Shown here: positions 17,150 through 26,773 of the stretch, piece by piece | How the letters are laid out: every line of letters begins with the position of its first letter | Numbering within the stretch: the stretch's first letter is position 1 | NCBI GenBank assembly: GCA_947375105.1 | Contig: CANCET010000009.1 | Location: forward strand, 1 to 42,307 | Source of the DNA: Sphingomonadaceae bacterium | GTDB taxonomy: Bacteria; Pseudomonadota; Alphaproteobacteria; Sphingomonadales; Sphingomonadaceae | Direction of reading: 5' to 3' | DNA: 42,307 nt | Translations under genes and position numbers: made by a program | The notes under the pieces: generated by a model | What the model was told of the DNA's origin: nothing | Database searches by the model: none | The model's input: only the letters and a program-made list of their open reading frames with translations

Positions 17150-18280
17150 TCAGTCTGCAGGCTGAAACAGCGCCACAAGTTCGCCGAGCCTTGCGGTCAC
17201 GGGGTCAAGCCTATCCTCCTGCGTCTTGCCTAGCCGCACAACGACCAGCCGCCGAGACTGAGAGACCAGCACATACTGCCCGAGATGGCCGAGGCAGGCG
17301 AACAGGTCACGCGGGCCGCGGTCTGGAAACAGCGCCGGCTTGCCGGTCGTTGGCGCTCGATTGAGCCAGATCTGCGCGCCGTACTGCCTTTCGCGCGGCG
17401 AAGGCGTGACCATGAAGTCGATCCATTGACGCGGAACAAGCTGCGCGCCTCCCACAGCGCCGCGATTGCGCAGGAACTCTCCGAAACGCGCCCAGTCGCG
17501 CGCTGTGCCGTGGATCAGACTGCCGCCAATCAAAGTGCCCGATGCATCGAATTCGGGCAGCATCGAACGCATCCCGATCGGCTCGAACAGGCGTGTGCGC
17601 AGATATTCCGCGACTGCGTTGCGTCGGCTTTCCGGATCGGGCGCCGGGGCCAGCACTCGCGCGGCAAGGTCGGCAAGGATGACGCTGGTCGAGCTCGAAT
17701 AGACCCACTTGCGGCCTGCTTCGTATTGCAGCGGCTGGTCTTCGGCATAGCGCGCCATTGCGTCGCGTCCGTCGAGGAACAGCATGCGCACTTCGTCCGA
17801 CTTCCACAGAGGCGAGATCGCCTCCGCATGGCGCAGGCCTGACCGCATTTGGAGGAGCTGGCGCAGCGTGATCTCTCCGCGCGGATCGCCTGGGCGCTGC
17901 CATGCCGGAATGGGCGCCGATTCATCCAGCCGCAATCGACCGTCGGAGACGAGCATGCCGATCATCACGCCTGTGATTGATTTTGCCATCGACCAGCTCA
18001 CGAACCGGGTGTTCTCATGATAGCCCGGCGCATAGCGCTCGGCGATTACCCGGCCGCCTTGCATTACGATCACCGCCCGTGTTTCTGCCGCGTCCTGCTC
18101 ACTGAACAGGGCATCAACGCGGCGCGCCAGCTCCTCCCGCGGGACGCCGGGGTTGGGGGTAACCGCCTTCAGGGCTTCGGCTGAAACCGGCGGCGGCGCT
18201 GGCGGCGCGGAGGGACTGCAGCCGAAGAGGGCTGGCACAAGCGCGAGCGGAGCGATAAAGGCGATTAGATTGCGGGCCAT
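17150..18280 (-). CDS. Lipoprotein serine hydrolase (beta-lactamase/class C fold)
   Basis: A 376-residue penicillin-binding-protein-like serine hydrolase (Beta-lactamase family PF00144). The N-terminus is a lipoprotein signal: hydrophobic core and lipobox LFGC with C21, followed by a Pro/Ala-rich linker. The catalytic SxxK is S97-MAK100 in SWSMAKS, and YSSST probably fills the YxN place. GHLGQY near the C-terminus stands at the third motif. The family includes esterases, D-amino peptidases and PBP-like proteins, and the substrate is not predictable; resistance to beta-lactams cannot be inferred. It is divergent from a small membrane protein gene with only 33 bp between start codons. Confidence 0.85.
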   Translation of the reverse strand: MARNLIAFIAPLALVPALFGCSPSAPPAPPPVSAEALKAVTPNPGVPREELARRVDALFSEQDAAETRAVIVMQGGRVIAERYAPGYHENTRFVSWSMAKSITGVMIGMLVSDGRLRLDESAPIPAWQRPGDPRGEITLRQLLQMRSGLRHAEAISPLWKSDEVRMLFLDGRDAMARYAEDQPLQYEAGRKWVYSSSTSVILADLAARVLAPAPDPESRRNAVAEYLRTRLFEPIGMRSMLPEFDASGTLIGGSLIHGTARDWARFGEFLRNRGAVGGAQLVPRQWIDFMVTPSPRERQYGAQIWLNRAPTTGKPALFPDRGPRDLFACLGHLGQYVLVSQSRRLVVVRLGKTQEDRLDPVTARLGELVALFQPAD

Positions 18281-18313
18281 CAGGCGGCCAGCTTTCCTCC
18301 AGATTGACCCGGC

Positions 18314-18685
18314 ATGGCAATGGCCAAACCAGCAGCTTCCCCGAAACTTGGCTCTCAGCCAGCCCAGCCGCGACGACGCTGGTTGCGCTGGGGCATCATT
18401 GCCCTTGCCGGGTTGGTCGGGGCCGGTGCCTTGGCGTGGCCCCAGCTGCATGGCTATGCGGTGACGGGCGCATCGTACGGAGCACGGGTCGCATGTTCGT
18501 GCCGCTTCGTGGGCGGACGCGCGATTGGCGATTGCCGCAAGGATTTCGAGCCGGGGATGCAGTTCATCACTTTGTCGGAAGATGCGTCTTCACGCAGTGT
18601 CACTGCCCGGTTCCCCCTCGTTGCGCGGCAGACCGCAACCTATCGCGAAGGCTGGGGCTGCGTGCTGGAGCCGTGGAGCGACTGA
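18314..18685 (+). CDS. Small membrane-anchored hypothetical protein with four cysteines
   Basis: A 123-residue protein. A basic, Pro/Gln-rich N-terminus (about 1-25) is followed by one membrane helix (WGIIALAGLVGAGALAW) and a periplasmic domain of about 75 residues. The domain carries VACSCRFVGGR, then DCRKDFEPGM and EGWGCVLEPW, giving a CxC and two further cysteines, which suggest disulfides or a metal site. I recognise the pattern from sphingomonad proteins without an assigned role. The gene sits head to head with the lipoprotein serine hydrolase, so a shared envelope function is possible but unproven. ATG 18320 is an alternative start. Its stop is 4 bp from convergent mnmA. Confidence 0.75.
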   Translation: MAMAKPAASPKLGSQPAQPRRRWLRWGIIALAGLVGAGALAWPQLHGYAVTGASYGARVACSCRFVGGRAIGDCRKDFEPGMQFITLSEDASSRSVTARFPLVARQTATYREGWGCVLEPWSD

Positions 18686-18689
18686 CGCA

Positions 18690-19910
18690 CTATTCCGCGC
18701 TTGGCCAAGGCGATGTTTGCTCGATCCAGCCTCCGCCGATCACACGGTCCCCGTCATAGACGACGGCAGCCTGCCCGGGCGCGACACCGTATTCCGGTTG
18801 AAGAAAGCGAATGGCGCATGAAGCACCGCCGCCCAGCGAGCCTTCGACGATCACCGGCACCGGCTTTGCCAGCGACCTTACTTTGGCGGTGAGCGAGGCA
18901 CCCACAGGCATCGGGCCGATGCGGTTTGTTTCACCGAGCTGCGCTGAGCCGACCGCAAGCATGGTCTTCGGCCCGACCATGACGCGGCGGGCAGGTGCAT
19001 CCAGCGCCGTCACATAAAGTGGTGCGCTCTGCCCCCCGATCTCGAGCCCGCGGCGCTGACCGACGGTGTAGTGGATCACGCCCTTATGCGTTCCGAGCAC
19101 CGCGCCGCTTGCGGCATGGACAATTTCGCCGGGCGCCGAGCCTTCCGGTCGGACCTTTGTGACGATCGACGCATAGTCGCCATCAGGTACGAAGCAGATG
19201 TCCTGACTGTCAGGCTTTGCAGCAACGCCAAGACCAAGCGCAGCTGCCATTGTGCGGACTTGCTGCTTGGGCAGCCCGCCTAGTGGGAAGCGCAAAAACG
19301 CAAGCTGTTCCTCGGTTGTGCCGTAAAGAAAGTATGACTGGTCGCGTGCCGGATCGACTGCGCGGTGAAGTTCGGGGCCATCCGCTGCGATGATACGCCG
19401 CACGTAGTGCCCAGTCGCGAGGCAATCCGCGCCGAGGTCGCGCGCCATGGTCAGCAGATCAGTAAATTTGGGGCCCATGTTGCAGCGGATGCAGGGAATG
19501 GGCGTGCGCCCGGCAAGATAATCCTCTGCGAAACGCTCGACGACATCTTCACGGAAGCGCGATTCGTGGTCGAACACGTAGTGTGCGATGCCAAGGCGAT
19601 CCGCTACGGCACGGGCATCACGAATATCATCGCCAGCGCAGCACGCGCCTTTACGGCCGGTGGCAGCGCCGTAGTCGTAGAGCTGCAGTGTCACGCCGAT
19701 CACTTCGGCGCCGCTCGCGGCAGCGAGCCCTGCGACGACCGAACTGTCTACCCCGCCGGACATGGCTACAACGATTCGCCGGCGGGCCCCATTCTCTTCA
19801 AGTGCGAAAAGTTTTGCTGATTCGCGTGCATGCAGCAGCTGCCCCGAGAGTGAGTCGGACTTCAAGTCGGTCGCGGGGGAATGTCCGTCGTGGCCCTGGA
19901 TAGACTGCAT
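18690..19910 (-). CDS. mnmA: tRNA-specific 2-thiouridylase MnmA
   Basis: A 406-residue enzyme that adds the 2-thio group to U34 of tRNAs for Lys, Glu and Gln. The ATP pyrophosphatase loop SGGVDSS lies at 51-57. The catalytic cysteines are in [11 protein letters not shown] (C140 or C143) and [10 protein letters not shown] (C239). [10 protein letters not shown] and the C-terminal beta-barrel are normal. The first 45 residues are a poorly conserved extension. The start ATG 19910 has GAGG 5 bases upstream; the frame stays open further, but without a comparable start. It is divergent from the small gene upstream of sciP. Confidence 0.95.
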   Translation of the reverse strand: MQSIQGHDGHSPATDLKSDSLSGQLLHARESAKLFALEENGARRRIVVAMSGGVDSSVVAGLAAASGAEVIGVTLQLYDYGAATGRKGACCAGDDIRDARAVADRLGIAHYVFDHESRFREDVVERFAEDYLAGRTPIPCIRCNMGPKFTDLLTMARDLGADCLATGHYVRRIIAADGPELHRAVDPARDQSYFLYGTTEEQLAFLRFPLGGLPKQQVRTMAAALGLGVAAKPDSQDICFVPDGDYASIVTKVRPEGSAPGEIVHAASGAVLGTHKGVIHYTVGQRRGLEIGGQSAPLYVTALDAPARRVMVGPKTMLAVGSAQLGETNRIGPMPVGASLTAKVRSLAKPVPVIVEGSLGGGASCAIRFLQPEYGVAPGQAAVVYDGDRVIGGGWIEQTSPWPSAE

Positions 19911-20052
19911 TTCAGCCTCATAGGGCGTTTTGGGCGTGAAGGTCAGGCCCAAAAATGGGCAAACCTCGTTCTGTCCGATTTGGTCAAAACCTAACTCTTG
20001 GTGAAGGCGGGATTTACCCTCCTTTATAGGACGGTGGGTTAGAGGCCGATTC

Positions 20053-20430
20053 ATGGAGATGAGATTTTCCGATTCCCGGCCCTTGGCGCCGAGCGAGACG
20101 AGCGGTGGATTGCGACCGCTTGGCTGGAGCGAGCTTTGCGCGCGGCTCGTGGCAGCCCATGATACCCGGGGTGTGCTGGAGGGAAGAACGATCAGCCCCA
20201 CTGCTGGACCTATCAGTGCGAATTCGCATTGTGGCATAACCGACTCGCATAGGGCGGCGGGCTTCAGTTTTCACGAATCCGCTGCGGCGTTGCTGAGAAG
20301 CGTTGAACTGGATGCTGAAGCGCTTGTTAACCCCGCCTCTTCAGCGAATGGAAATGACGCGGAAGGCAAAGAGGAACCCGGTCCCAACGTCGCCCAGAAG
20401 CGTCGACCAGACGAGATTAGACATGATTGA
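20053..20430 (+). CDS. Small hypothetical protein overlapping sciP
   Basis: A 125-residue frame, [15 protein letters not shown] onward, ending 8 nt inside sciP. It has no signal peptide or membrane helix. A hydrophobic patch ([18 protein letters not shown]) and [12 protein letters not shown] look like short amphipathic helices; the tail ([15 protein letters not shown]) is polar. The WSELCARL...AAHD and [10 protein letters not shown]...VNP pattern resembles small sphingomonad proteins I recall with no known function, which supports it being real. No ribosome-binding site is obvious. A GATTC site abuts the start codon. The 8-nt overlap suggests coupling with SciP translation. No function is proposed. 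Confidence 0.6.
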   Translation: MEMRFSDSRPLAPSETSGGLRPLGWSELCARLVAAHDTRGVLEGRTISPTAGPISANSHCGITDSHRAAGFSFHESAAALLRSVELDAEALVNPASSANGNDAEGKEEPGPNVAQKRRPDEIRHD

Positions 20431-20722
20431 GAACCAGAAAATCAAGCCGTCGCAAGTCATTGGCCCGCTCGGTGAGCCATTGACAGTGGATAGCCTTCCG
20501 CCGCCCTCCACCACGCGCTGGGTCGTGCGGCGCAAGGCCGAGGTCGTCGCTGCAGTTAACGGCGGACTCCTCACGATCGATGAAGTCTGCGAGCGTTATA
20601 GTTTGACGCTTGAGGAATTCGCATCGTGGCAACGGGCTGTAGACCGTTCTGGCATGCAGGGCCTGCGCGTCACCCGAATCCAGCACTACCGCGATCTCTA
20701 CGAGCGCCAACTCAAGTTTTGA
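20423..20722 (+). CDS. sciP: CtrA inhibitor SciP (DUF1153)
   Basis: A 99-residue DUF1153 protein, the family of Caulobacter SciP, which binds the master cell-cycle regulator CtrA and blocks its activation of transcription. After a short N-terminus ([19 protein letters not shown]), the segment STTRWVVRRKAEVVAAVNGG is the family hallmark. A helix-turn-helix follows (LTIDEVCERYSLTLEEFASWQ) and it ends QHYRDLYERQLKF. The start ATG 20423 is the only one giving the family N-terminus. With TrcR also present, the window carries two alphaproteobacterial cell-cycle regulators about 17 kb apart; a link is not implied. Confidence 0.93.
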   Translation: MIENQKIKPSQVIGPLGEPLTVDSLPPPSTTRWVVRRKAEVVAAVNGGLLTIDEVCERYSLTLEEFASWQRAVDRSGMQGLRVTRIQHYRDLYERQLKF

Positions 20723-20766
20723 GTCGGTTGCCAGCCTTCAGGCTGTGATCGCATAACCATCAGCAG

Positions 20767-20796
20767 TGGCCGCGCCGACAAACGTCAGCGCGGCCA
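20767..20796 (+). terminator. Strong hairpin, probable sciP terminator
   Basis: TGGCCGCGC (20767-20775) pairs with GCGCGGCCA (20788-20796). Inside, across one C/A mismatch, GAC pairs with GTC around an AAAC loop, giving 12 paired positions. It is followed by TTTGCTTT, a poor T tract, so termination is likely but not certain. Confidence 0.55.
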
Positions 20797-20964
20797 TTTG
20801 CTTTGGCTACCCGAAGAGGCGGGCCCCGCATGATGATTCCGGTTGCAACCTCGCCACGCTCGAATCATTTGTTCATGCGCTTTGTCGAGCCGTAATTGTC
20901 ACTCGTCGGATGCGGCGCTAAGACAAGGATCGCGTGCGGCACAGCGAGGCTCCCCGCGCTTGCG

Positions 20965-20994
20965 GGAAGTGATATAGTCATATAACACACTTCC
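20965..20994 (+). promoter_or_regulatory. Inverted repeat over the -10 region of the RND operon (putative operator)
   Basis: GGAAGTG (20965-20971) and CACTTCC (20988-20994) form a perfect 7-bp inverted repeat with a 16-bp AT-rich spacer. The spacer contains TATAAC (20981-20986), a good -10 candidate, with TTGCGG at 20960-20965 at a short 15-bp spacing. Arms flanking a -10 box are typical of TetR- or MarR-type repressor sites on efflux operons. No regulator gene is adjacent. The adaptor gene begins about 60 bp downstream. Confidence 0.5.
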
Positions 20995-21052
20995 GTCAGA
21001 TGGGGACAAGCCTCATTTTCGGCAGTTCGGCGCCCGACCGGGACTAAGGCAC

Positions 21053-22279
21053 GTGAACGACATGAACTACGAAACGACGATCAAATCCGGGCTGCAGCCT
21101 GCCGTCGAACCCGCACTGGGCGATGACGATCTTGGCTCGCGCAGCGGCGGGCGTGGCCGCCTGATCATCGTCGGAATCGTCATCGCGGTGGCGCTTGGCC
21201 TTACCTGGTATTTCATGCACCGCACTCCGGCCGCAACCGATGCAGCGTCGGCGCGCAGCGCACAGGCCCAGTCCGTCAGCGTGATCACGCCGGGCCGCAC
21301 CAGCGTGACCGGATCGATCACAGCCAGTGGCACGCTTGCGGCGCGGCGCGAAATGCCAGTCGGTATCGCAGGTGAAGGTGGCCAGGTTGTCAGCGTACTC
21401 GTCGATGCCGGTGATTGGGTGCGTGCGGGACAGGTCCTCGCCGTGGTCGATCGCTCGGTCCAGACCCAACAGATTGCCGGGCAGGCAGCCAATATCGAGG
21501 TGCAGCGCGCGAACGCACGGATCGCACAGGCCAATCTCGACCGCGCGCTCAAGCTGGTGGAGCGTGGGTTCATCTCGAAGGCGGATGTGGACCGGCTGAC
21601 CGCGACGCGCGATGCAGCAGTAGGCCAGGTTCGGGTCGCCGATGCGCAACTCGGACAACTGCGTGCCAGCAGTGCCCGGCTTAACATCATCGCCCCGGCA
21701 GCAGGCCTTGTCCTTACACGTGGGGTGGAACCCGGCCAGATCGTGAGCCCCGGCAGCGGGGTCTTGTTCCGTATCGCGAAGGAGGGCCAACTCGAAATGC
21801 AGGCCCGCCTCGCCGAGAGCGATCTCGCACGGCTTTCCGTTGGCCAGTCCGCCTCCGTGACACCGGTCGGCACAAGCAAGCCTTTCACCGGGCAGATCTG
21901 GCAGCTTTCGCCCACTATCGATGCACAGACGCGCGAGGGTATTGCCCGCATCGCGCTTGCCTACGATCCGGCGTTGCGCCCTGGCGGATTCGCGAGCGCG
22001 CAAATTCGGAGTGGAGCGGTCACGGCGCCGATGCTGCCTGAGTCCGCGATCCTGTCCGATCAGCTTGGGCCGTTTGTCTATGTCGTGGGCAAGGGCAACA
22101 AGGTCGAGCGGCGCGCGATCAAGACCGGCGATGTTACCGCGCAGGGAATTGTGGTGGTCGAAGGACTTTCGGGCAACGAACGGATTGTGCTCAGGGCTGG
22201 CGGCTTCCTCAATCCGGGCGATGTCGTCCAGCCAGTCGTAACCCGCGACGCCACACCTGCCGCCCGTACTGGCGCATGA
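21053..22279 (+). CDS. RND efflux periplasmic adaptor (membrane fusion protein)
   Basis: A 408-residue HlyD/MFP adaptor linking an inner-membrane RND pump to an outer-membrane channel. An N-terminal cytoplasmic stretch precedes one membrane anchor (LIIVGIVIAVALGLTWYF, about 36-53). The lipoyl-like half motifs flank an alpha-hairpin (about 135-205), and beta-barrel and membrane-proximal domains follow. There is no lipobox, so it is helix-anchored. The start is GTG 21053 or ATG 21062; AAGG lies 3 and 12 bases before them respectively, neither ideal. The pump gene follows after 16 bp. No outer-membrane TolC-like gene is present, so the channel is probably encoded elsewhere. Confidence 0.92.
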   Translation: MNDMNYETTIKSGLQPAVEPALGDDDLGSRSGGRGRLIIVGIVIAVALGLTWYFMHRTPAATDAASARSAQAQSVSVITPGRTSVTGSITASGTLAARREMPVGIAGEGGQVVSVLVDAGDWVRAGQVLAVVDRSVQTQQIAGQAANIEVQRANARIAQANLDRALKLVERGFISKADVDRLTATRDAAVGQVRVADAQLGQLRASSARLNIIAPAAGLVLTRGVEPGQIVSPGSGVLFRIAKEGQLEMQARLAESDLARLSVGQSASVTPVGTSKPFTGQIWQLSPTIDAQTREGIARIALAYDPALRPGGFASAQIRSGAVTAPMLPESAILSDQLGPFVYVVGKGNKVERRAIKTGDVTAQGIVVVEGLSGNERIVLRAGGFLNPGDVVQPVVTRDATPAARTGA

Positions 22280-22295
22280 ACGAAGAGCGGCGCTC

Positions 22296-25200
22296 ATGAA
22301 TTTCCGCAATATTTCGGCATGGTCGATCCGCAATCCTGTCGTGCCGATCGTGCTGTTCCTTGGCCTGAGTCTGGCCGGGATAGTCGCGTTCCTGAGCATG
22401 AAGGTGCAGGATCAGCCTGACATCGAGTTTCCGCTGGTCATCGTCACGATCTCTCAGCCGGGTGCAGCTCCGACCGAAATTGAGAACCAGATTACCCAGC
22501 GCATTGAATCCGCCGTGCGCACGATTGCGGGCGTCGATACGCTGACTTCGACCGCGACCGAAGGCTCAAGCCAGACCATGGTGCAGTTCGCCATCGGCAC
22601 GGACATCAATGCCGCCGTGAACGAGGTCAAAAACGCGGTCGATCAGGTCCGCGGCGACTTGCCCGAAGGCATTCTCGAGCCGCAGGTGGTGAAGGCGCAG
22701 ACTTCGTCCGATCCCATCGCCTATTTCGCGGTCTCTGCCGATGACATGACAATCGAGCAGCTGTCGTGGTTCATCGATGACACGGTCCGCAAGCGCCTGC
22801 TTTCGGTACCCGGCATGGCTGAGGTTGACCGCAATGGCGGCGTGAACCGTGAAATCGCGGTCACGCTCGACCCCATGCGGATGAAGGCGCAGGGCGTGAC
22901 CGCCACGCAGATCAATGCCGCACTTCGTCAAGTCAATCTCAACGCTGCTGGTGGCCGCGCCGAAGTTGCAGGCTCGCGGCAGGCCGTGCGCGTCCTTGGC
23001 AATGCGGCCAGCGCGTTCGAGCTTTCCCGCACTCAGGTCGGCATTTCCGGCGGGCGCACCATTCGCCTGTCTGATGTCGCCGATGTTCGCGACAGCTTCA
23101 GCGAGATCACGTCGATCGCCAAGAACAATGGCAAGCCGGTGGTCACCTTCAGCATTGCGCGGGCGCGCGGAGAGTCGGACGTCAGTGTCTTTGACGAAAC
23201 CGTCAAGGAACTGGGCAAGATCGAGAAGGAGCAGGGCGGCCGGGTGCACTTCATCCAGCTGTTCTCGAGCGTCGGCTACACGAAGGACCAATACAAGTCG
23301 TCGATGTCGGCGATGGTCGAAGGCGCCGTCCTTGCGGTGATCGTCGTATTCTTCTTCCTGCGCGATTGGCGCGCAACGATCGTGTCGGCGATCGCGATTC
23401 CATTGTCTTCGATCCCCACCTTCTGGTTGATGAGCCTGATCGGCTTCACCCTCAACACGATGTCGCTGCTCGCGCTTGGCCTCGTCGCCGGCGTGCTGGT
23501 TGACGATGCGATCGTCGAGATCGAGAACATCGTCAGACACATGCGCATGGGCAAATCGGCGTATCAGGCGGCGATCGATGCGGCGGACGAGATCGGTCTT
23601 GCGGTTGTCGCCACCACCTTCTCGATCGTCGCGGTGTTTCTTCCCGTTGCGCTGATGCCGGGTGTGTCTGGCCAGTTCTTCAAGAACTTCGGCCTCACGG
23701 TGGTGATCGCGGTACTATTCTCATTGCTCGTCGCGCGCATGATCACGCCGATGATCGCAGCGTATTTCCTGCGTGCACATGGCGAGGCCGAACACGGCAA
23801 CGGGCCGTGGATCCAGCGCTACATGCGAGTGCTGAAGTGGTCCCTCGATACGCGCAGTGTTGCGGCCTATCGCACTCGGTTTCCCCAGCGCTGGTTCCGC
23901 GCGCGACTGCGCGATCATCGGCTGTGGATGATGGGCGTCGCGGCGGGCGCACTTGGTTTCACCGTGGTGCTGTTTTTCCTGATTCCCTCGCAATTCTTCC
24001 CTGAAACCGATGGAGATTTCAGCCGAATTACGATCGAGATGGTGCCCGGCACCACAATCGAGCAGACCGAGCGCAAGGTCGACGAGGTGCTGGCGCTGGT
24101 GAAGGACGAGCCAGAAATCGACGTTGCGCTGGAGCGTATCAACGAAGGCAATGGCCGTGTGTTCATGGAACTCAAGCGGGACCGTGCGCGGTCCAGCATC
24201 GAATTCGAGCGCGCGCTGACTCCGCGGCTGCAGAAAGTTGCCGATGCCCGGGTCAGCTTCATGAACCAGAATGGCGGAGGCCCCGGCGGTGGTTCGGGAC
24301 GCGCGATCAGCGTGATGCTGTCCGGCTCCGATCCGGATTTGTTGCAGAAAACCGCGCAGACCCTGGTCGAACAGATGAGCCAGCTCAAGCAGGTGGTTGC
24401 GCCGCGGATCAGCTCCGATTTGCGGCGGCCTGAAATCGTCATCACGCCGCATCTTGATCTTGCCGCCTCGCTCGGCGTCACGACGCAGGAACTGAGCCAG
24501 GTCATCCGCATCGCTACGCAGGGTGAAATCGACCAGAACAGCGCGAAATTCTCGTTATCCGACCGGCAGGTGCCGATCCGCGTAAAGCTGCCAGTTTCCT
24601 CTCGCCGTGATCTTTCGACCTTGCAGAACCTGCCAGTGCCGACGGTTTCGGGTGGCTCTGTGCCGCTCTCGCGTGTCGCATCGATCGGATTCGGGTCCGG
24701 TCCCACCAGCATTCAGCGCTATAATCAGAACCGCCGGGTTTTTGTGGGGGCCGATCTTCCGCCGGGCGTGGTCAAAGGCACGGCTGACGCTGCGATCAAG
24801 GCGCTTCCGATCATGAAGAACCTGCCACAGGGCGTATCGAACGCTCCGGCCGGTGAAGATCGCTGGCAGCAGGAAATGCTCGCCAATTTCATGATCGCGC
24901 TCGCTTCCGGTGTCCTGCTTGTGTTCTCGGTGCTGGTCCTGCTTTACCGCCGGTTCATTTCGCCGCTGGTGAACATGGGGTCTTTGTTCCTTGCACCGCT
25001 CGGCGGCCTTCTGCTTCTGCTTGCAACGGGCCAGGCCCTGTCGCTTCCGGTGTTTATCGGAATCCTGATGCTCTTCGGCATCGTCGCGAAAAACTCGATC
25101 CTGCTCATCGATTTCGCGATCGAGGAGATGGCCAAGGGCACATCCAAGCTCGAAGCCATTATCGAGGCCGGGCACAAGCGCGCACAGCCGATCGTGATGA

Positions 25201-25475
25201 CGACCGTCGCCATGATCGCAGGCATGGTGCCGACCGCCGTTTCGCTTGGCGGAGACGCCGGCTGGCGCGCGCCGATGGGCATTGTGGTGATCGGGGGCCT
25301 TGCGCTCTCGACCTTGCTGACACTGCTGCTCGTCCCCGCTGGCTTCAGTCTTGCCGACGGCATGGAAAAGCGGGTTGGCCCGTGGATTGGGCGCCGCGTC
25401 TTGTCCTATGATCCGCGCGAAGCTGCGCGTGAGCGGCATGCCCACGCCACTGGCGAGGCTTTTCCGGCGGAGTGA
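22296..25475 (+). CDS. RND multidrug efflux permease (HAE-1/AcrB-like family)
   Basis: A 1059-residue inner-membrane proton-driven pump with 12 helices and two large periplasmic loops. The N-terminus ([15 protein letters not shown]) and the first loop ([14 protein letters not shown]) are of the branch often called heavy-metal/multidrug-like, nearer MexK/OqxB-type neighbours than classical AcrB. The helix-4 motif [14 protein letters not shown] holds the paired Asp residues of proton relay. A second repeat runs after about residue 545, with [20 protein letters not shown] matching helix 10. Substrate range is not inferable. The stop overlaps the next start by 4 nt. Confidence 0.94.
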   Translation: MNFRNISAWSIRNPVVPIVLFLGLSLAGIVAFLSMKVQDQPDIEFPLVIVTISQPGAAPTEIENQITQRIESAVRTIAGVDTLTSTATEGSSQTMVQFAIGTDINAAVNEVKNAVDQVRGDLPEGILEPQVVKAQTSSDPIAYFAVSADDMTIEQLSWFIDDTVRKRLLSVPGMAEVDRNGGVNREIAVTLDPMRMKAQGVTATQINAALRQVNLNAAGGRAEVAGSRQAVRVLGNAASAFELSRTQVGISGGRTIRLSDVADVRDSFSEITSIAKNNGKPVVTFSIARARGESDVSVFDETVKELGKIEKEQGGRVHFIQLFSSVGYTKDQYKSSMSAMVEGAVLAVIVVFFFLRDWRATIVSAIAIPLSSIPTFWLMSLIGFTLNTMSLLALGLVAGVLVDDAIVEIENIVRHMRMGKSAYQAAIDAADEIGLAVVATTFSIVAVFLPVALMPGVSGQFFKNFGLTVVIAVLFSLLVARMITPMIAAYFLRAHGEAEHGNGPWIQRYMRVLKWSLDTRSVAAYRTRFPQRWFRARLRDHRLWMMGVAAGALGFTVVLFFLIPSQFFPETDGDFSRITIEMVPGTTIEQTERKVDEVLALVKDEPEIDVALERINEGNGRVFMELKRDRARSSIEFERALTPRLQKVADARVSFMNQNGGGPGGGSGRAISVMLSGSDPDLLQKTAQTLVEQMSQLKQVVAPRISSDLRRPEIVITPHLDLAASLGVTTQELSQVIRIATQGEIDQNSAKFSLSDRQVPIRVKLPVSSRRDLSTLQNLPVPTVSGGSVPLSRVASIGFGSGPTSIQRYNQNRRVFVGADLPPGVVKGTADAAIKALPIMKNLPQGVSNAPAGEDRWQQEMLANFMIALASGVLLVFSVLVLLYRRFISPLVNMGSLFLAPLGGLLLLLATGQALSLPVFIGILMLFGIVAKNSILLIDFAIEEMAKGTSKLEAIIEAGHKRAQPIVMTTVAMIAGMVPTAVSLGGDAGWRAPMGIVVIGGLALSTLLTLLLVPAGFSLADGMEKRVGPWIGRRVLSYDPREAARERHAHATGEAFPAE

Positions 25476-26773
25476 TCGCCACGCGAAGGGATTCTTCCAC
25501 CAGCCGTCCGGCGCAGTCGCAATTCGTGCCGGGCCGCATCGCGGACCCGGCGCGCCGGATGCGCCTCTTCGCTGCTGCGCTGCTCCTGCTGATGGCCGCA
25601 TTATTTTTCGCGGCCCGAGAGCTGGAACAGTACCATGCGAACTGGGCATTCCTGCGTGCCTTCGCCGAAGCTGCCATGGTAGGCGGTCTGGCCGACTGGT
25701 TCGCGGTGACCGCGCTGTTTCGGCATCCGCTCGGGCTGCCAATTCCGCATACGGCAATCATTCCCGACAACAAGGATCGCATTGCCGACTCCATGGCAGC
25801 GTTCCTGCGCGCCAATTTCCTTACTCCGCCGGTCGTCGCGCGCCGCCTGCGCGGCCTCAATGCTGCAAACGCTGCGGGCCAGTATCTTGCCAATCCGCGC
25901 ACTGGCGAAAGCCGGTTGTGCGCAGGAGCGGCAGATCTCATCGCCGATGTGCTGGAATCGCTGGATCAGGAAAAACTGGGTGGAATGGCAAAGGCGGCGC
26001 TCCGCAGTCGGATCGAGAGGCTCGCGCTCGCACCGCTGCTGGGCAATTTGCTTGCCGCCATGATCGCCGAGGGGCGCCACTTGCCGCTACTCGAAGGGCT
26101 TATCCGGCGTTCGGCTGAAGCGTTGGAGGCCAATGAGGACCTCGTTCGCCGCATGATCCACGACAAGGCCAACACGGTCATGCGCTGGACAGGTCTCGAT
26201 GAGCGATTGGCGAACGGCATCCTTGACGGGCTTTACAAGCTCCTCGCCGAGACCGTGGTCATCGAGGACCACCCCCTTCGCCGCAAGATCGAGGAGAGCC
26301 TCGCCGCACTGGCCGAAGCGCTGACCCATGATCCAGACATGCAGGAGCGGGTGGAGGCCATGAAGCGTGACATCCTGGCGAACCCGGCCTTTGCCGCATG
26401 GCTTGACGGACTTTGGGAGCGGGGACGGGCTCAGTTGCTGCGCGCGGTCCGGTCCCGCGGAGGCGCGGGCGCGGATGGCAGCGACCGCATCGGAGCCTCG
26501 CTCGCTGAACTCGGTCGTGCGCTGCAGCACGACGCGCGCCTTCAGGTGCTCGTCAATCGCTTCGCTCGCCGCACGCTGGTGGGCGTCGTCACGCGCTATG
26601 GCGGTGAGATCGTCCGGCTCGTGTCCGAAACGGTGCGCCGTTGGGATGCTCGGACGGTGACGGACCGGATTGAAGGTGCGGTGGGGCGCGACCTCCAGTT
26701 CATTCGCATCAACGGCACACTCGTTGGCGGGCTTGTCGGGGTGGCCATCCACGCGGTAGACGTTCTGTTATGA
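25472..26773 (+). CDS. DUF445 family membrane protein
   Basis: A 433-residue DUF445 protein (YjiN-like) of unknown function. After a basic N-terminus it has a helix (LFAAALLLLMAALFFAA) and the family segment FAEAAMVGGLADWFAVTALFRHPLG. A long, mostly helical soluble region follows, and a C-terminal hydrophobic segment (INGTLVGGLVGVAIHAVDVLL) suggests both ends are membrane-associated. GTG 25472 overlaps the RND pump stop by 4 nt; a later start near the ATG before MRLFAAALL is possible. It also overlaps the next gene by 4 nt. The tight coupling to an efflux pump may be operon structure only. Confidence 0.9.
   Translation: MIATRRDSSTSRPAQSQFVPGRIADPARRMRLFAAALLLLMAALFFAARELEQYHANWAFLRAFAEAAMVGGLADWFAVTALFRHPLGLPIPHTAIIPDNKDRIADSMAAFLRANFLTPPVVARRLRGLNAANAAGQYLANPRTGESRLCAGAADLIADVLESLDQEKLGGMAKAALRSRIERLALAPLLGNLLAAMIAEGRHLPLLEGLIRRSAEALEANEDLVRRMIHDKANTVMRWTGLDERLANGILDGLYKLLAETVVIEDHPLRRKIEESLAALAEALTHDPDMQERVEAMKRDILANPAFAAWLDGLWERGRAQLLRAVRSRGGAGADGSDRIGASLAELGRALQHDARLQVLVNRFARRTLVGVVTRYGGEIVRLVSETVRRWDARTVTDRIEGAVGRDLQFIRINGTLVGGLVGVAIHAVDVLL

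Larger units (their letters stand above)
20723..21052. other. 330-bp intergenic region between sciP and the RND operon
   Basis: No gene is recognised. It holds a strong hairpin after sciP (20767-20796), a GC hairpin CCCGC/GCGGG around 20953-20966, and an inverted repeat overlapping a TATAAC box (20965-20994). The middle (20800-20950) shows nothing I can name. Confidence 0.6.

Noticed and set aside
19911..20422. CtrA binding site (TTAA-N7-TTAA) upstream of sciP
   Set aside because: Only isolated TTAA halves occur (for example in GTTAACCCC near 20325); no spaced pair was found.
21044..22399. 451-codon minus-strand open frame opposite the RND adaptor
   Set aside because: It mirrors a well-recognised adaptor gene; Cys/His/Arg-rich composition and no conserved motif.
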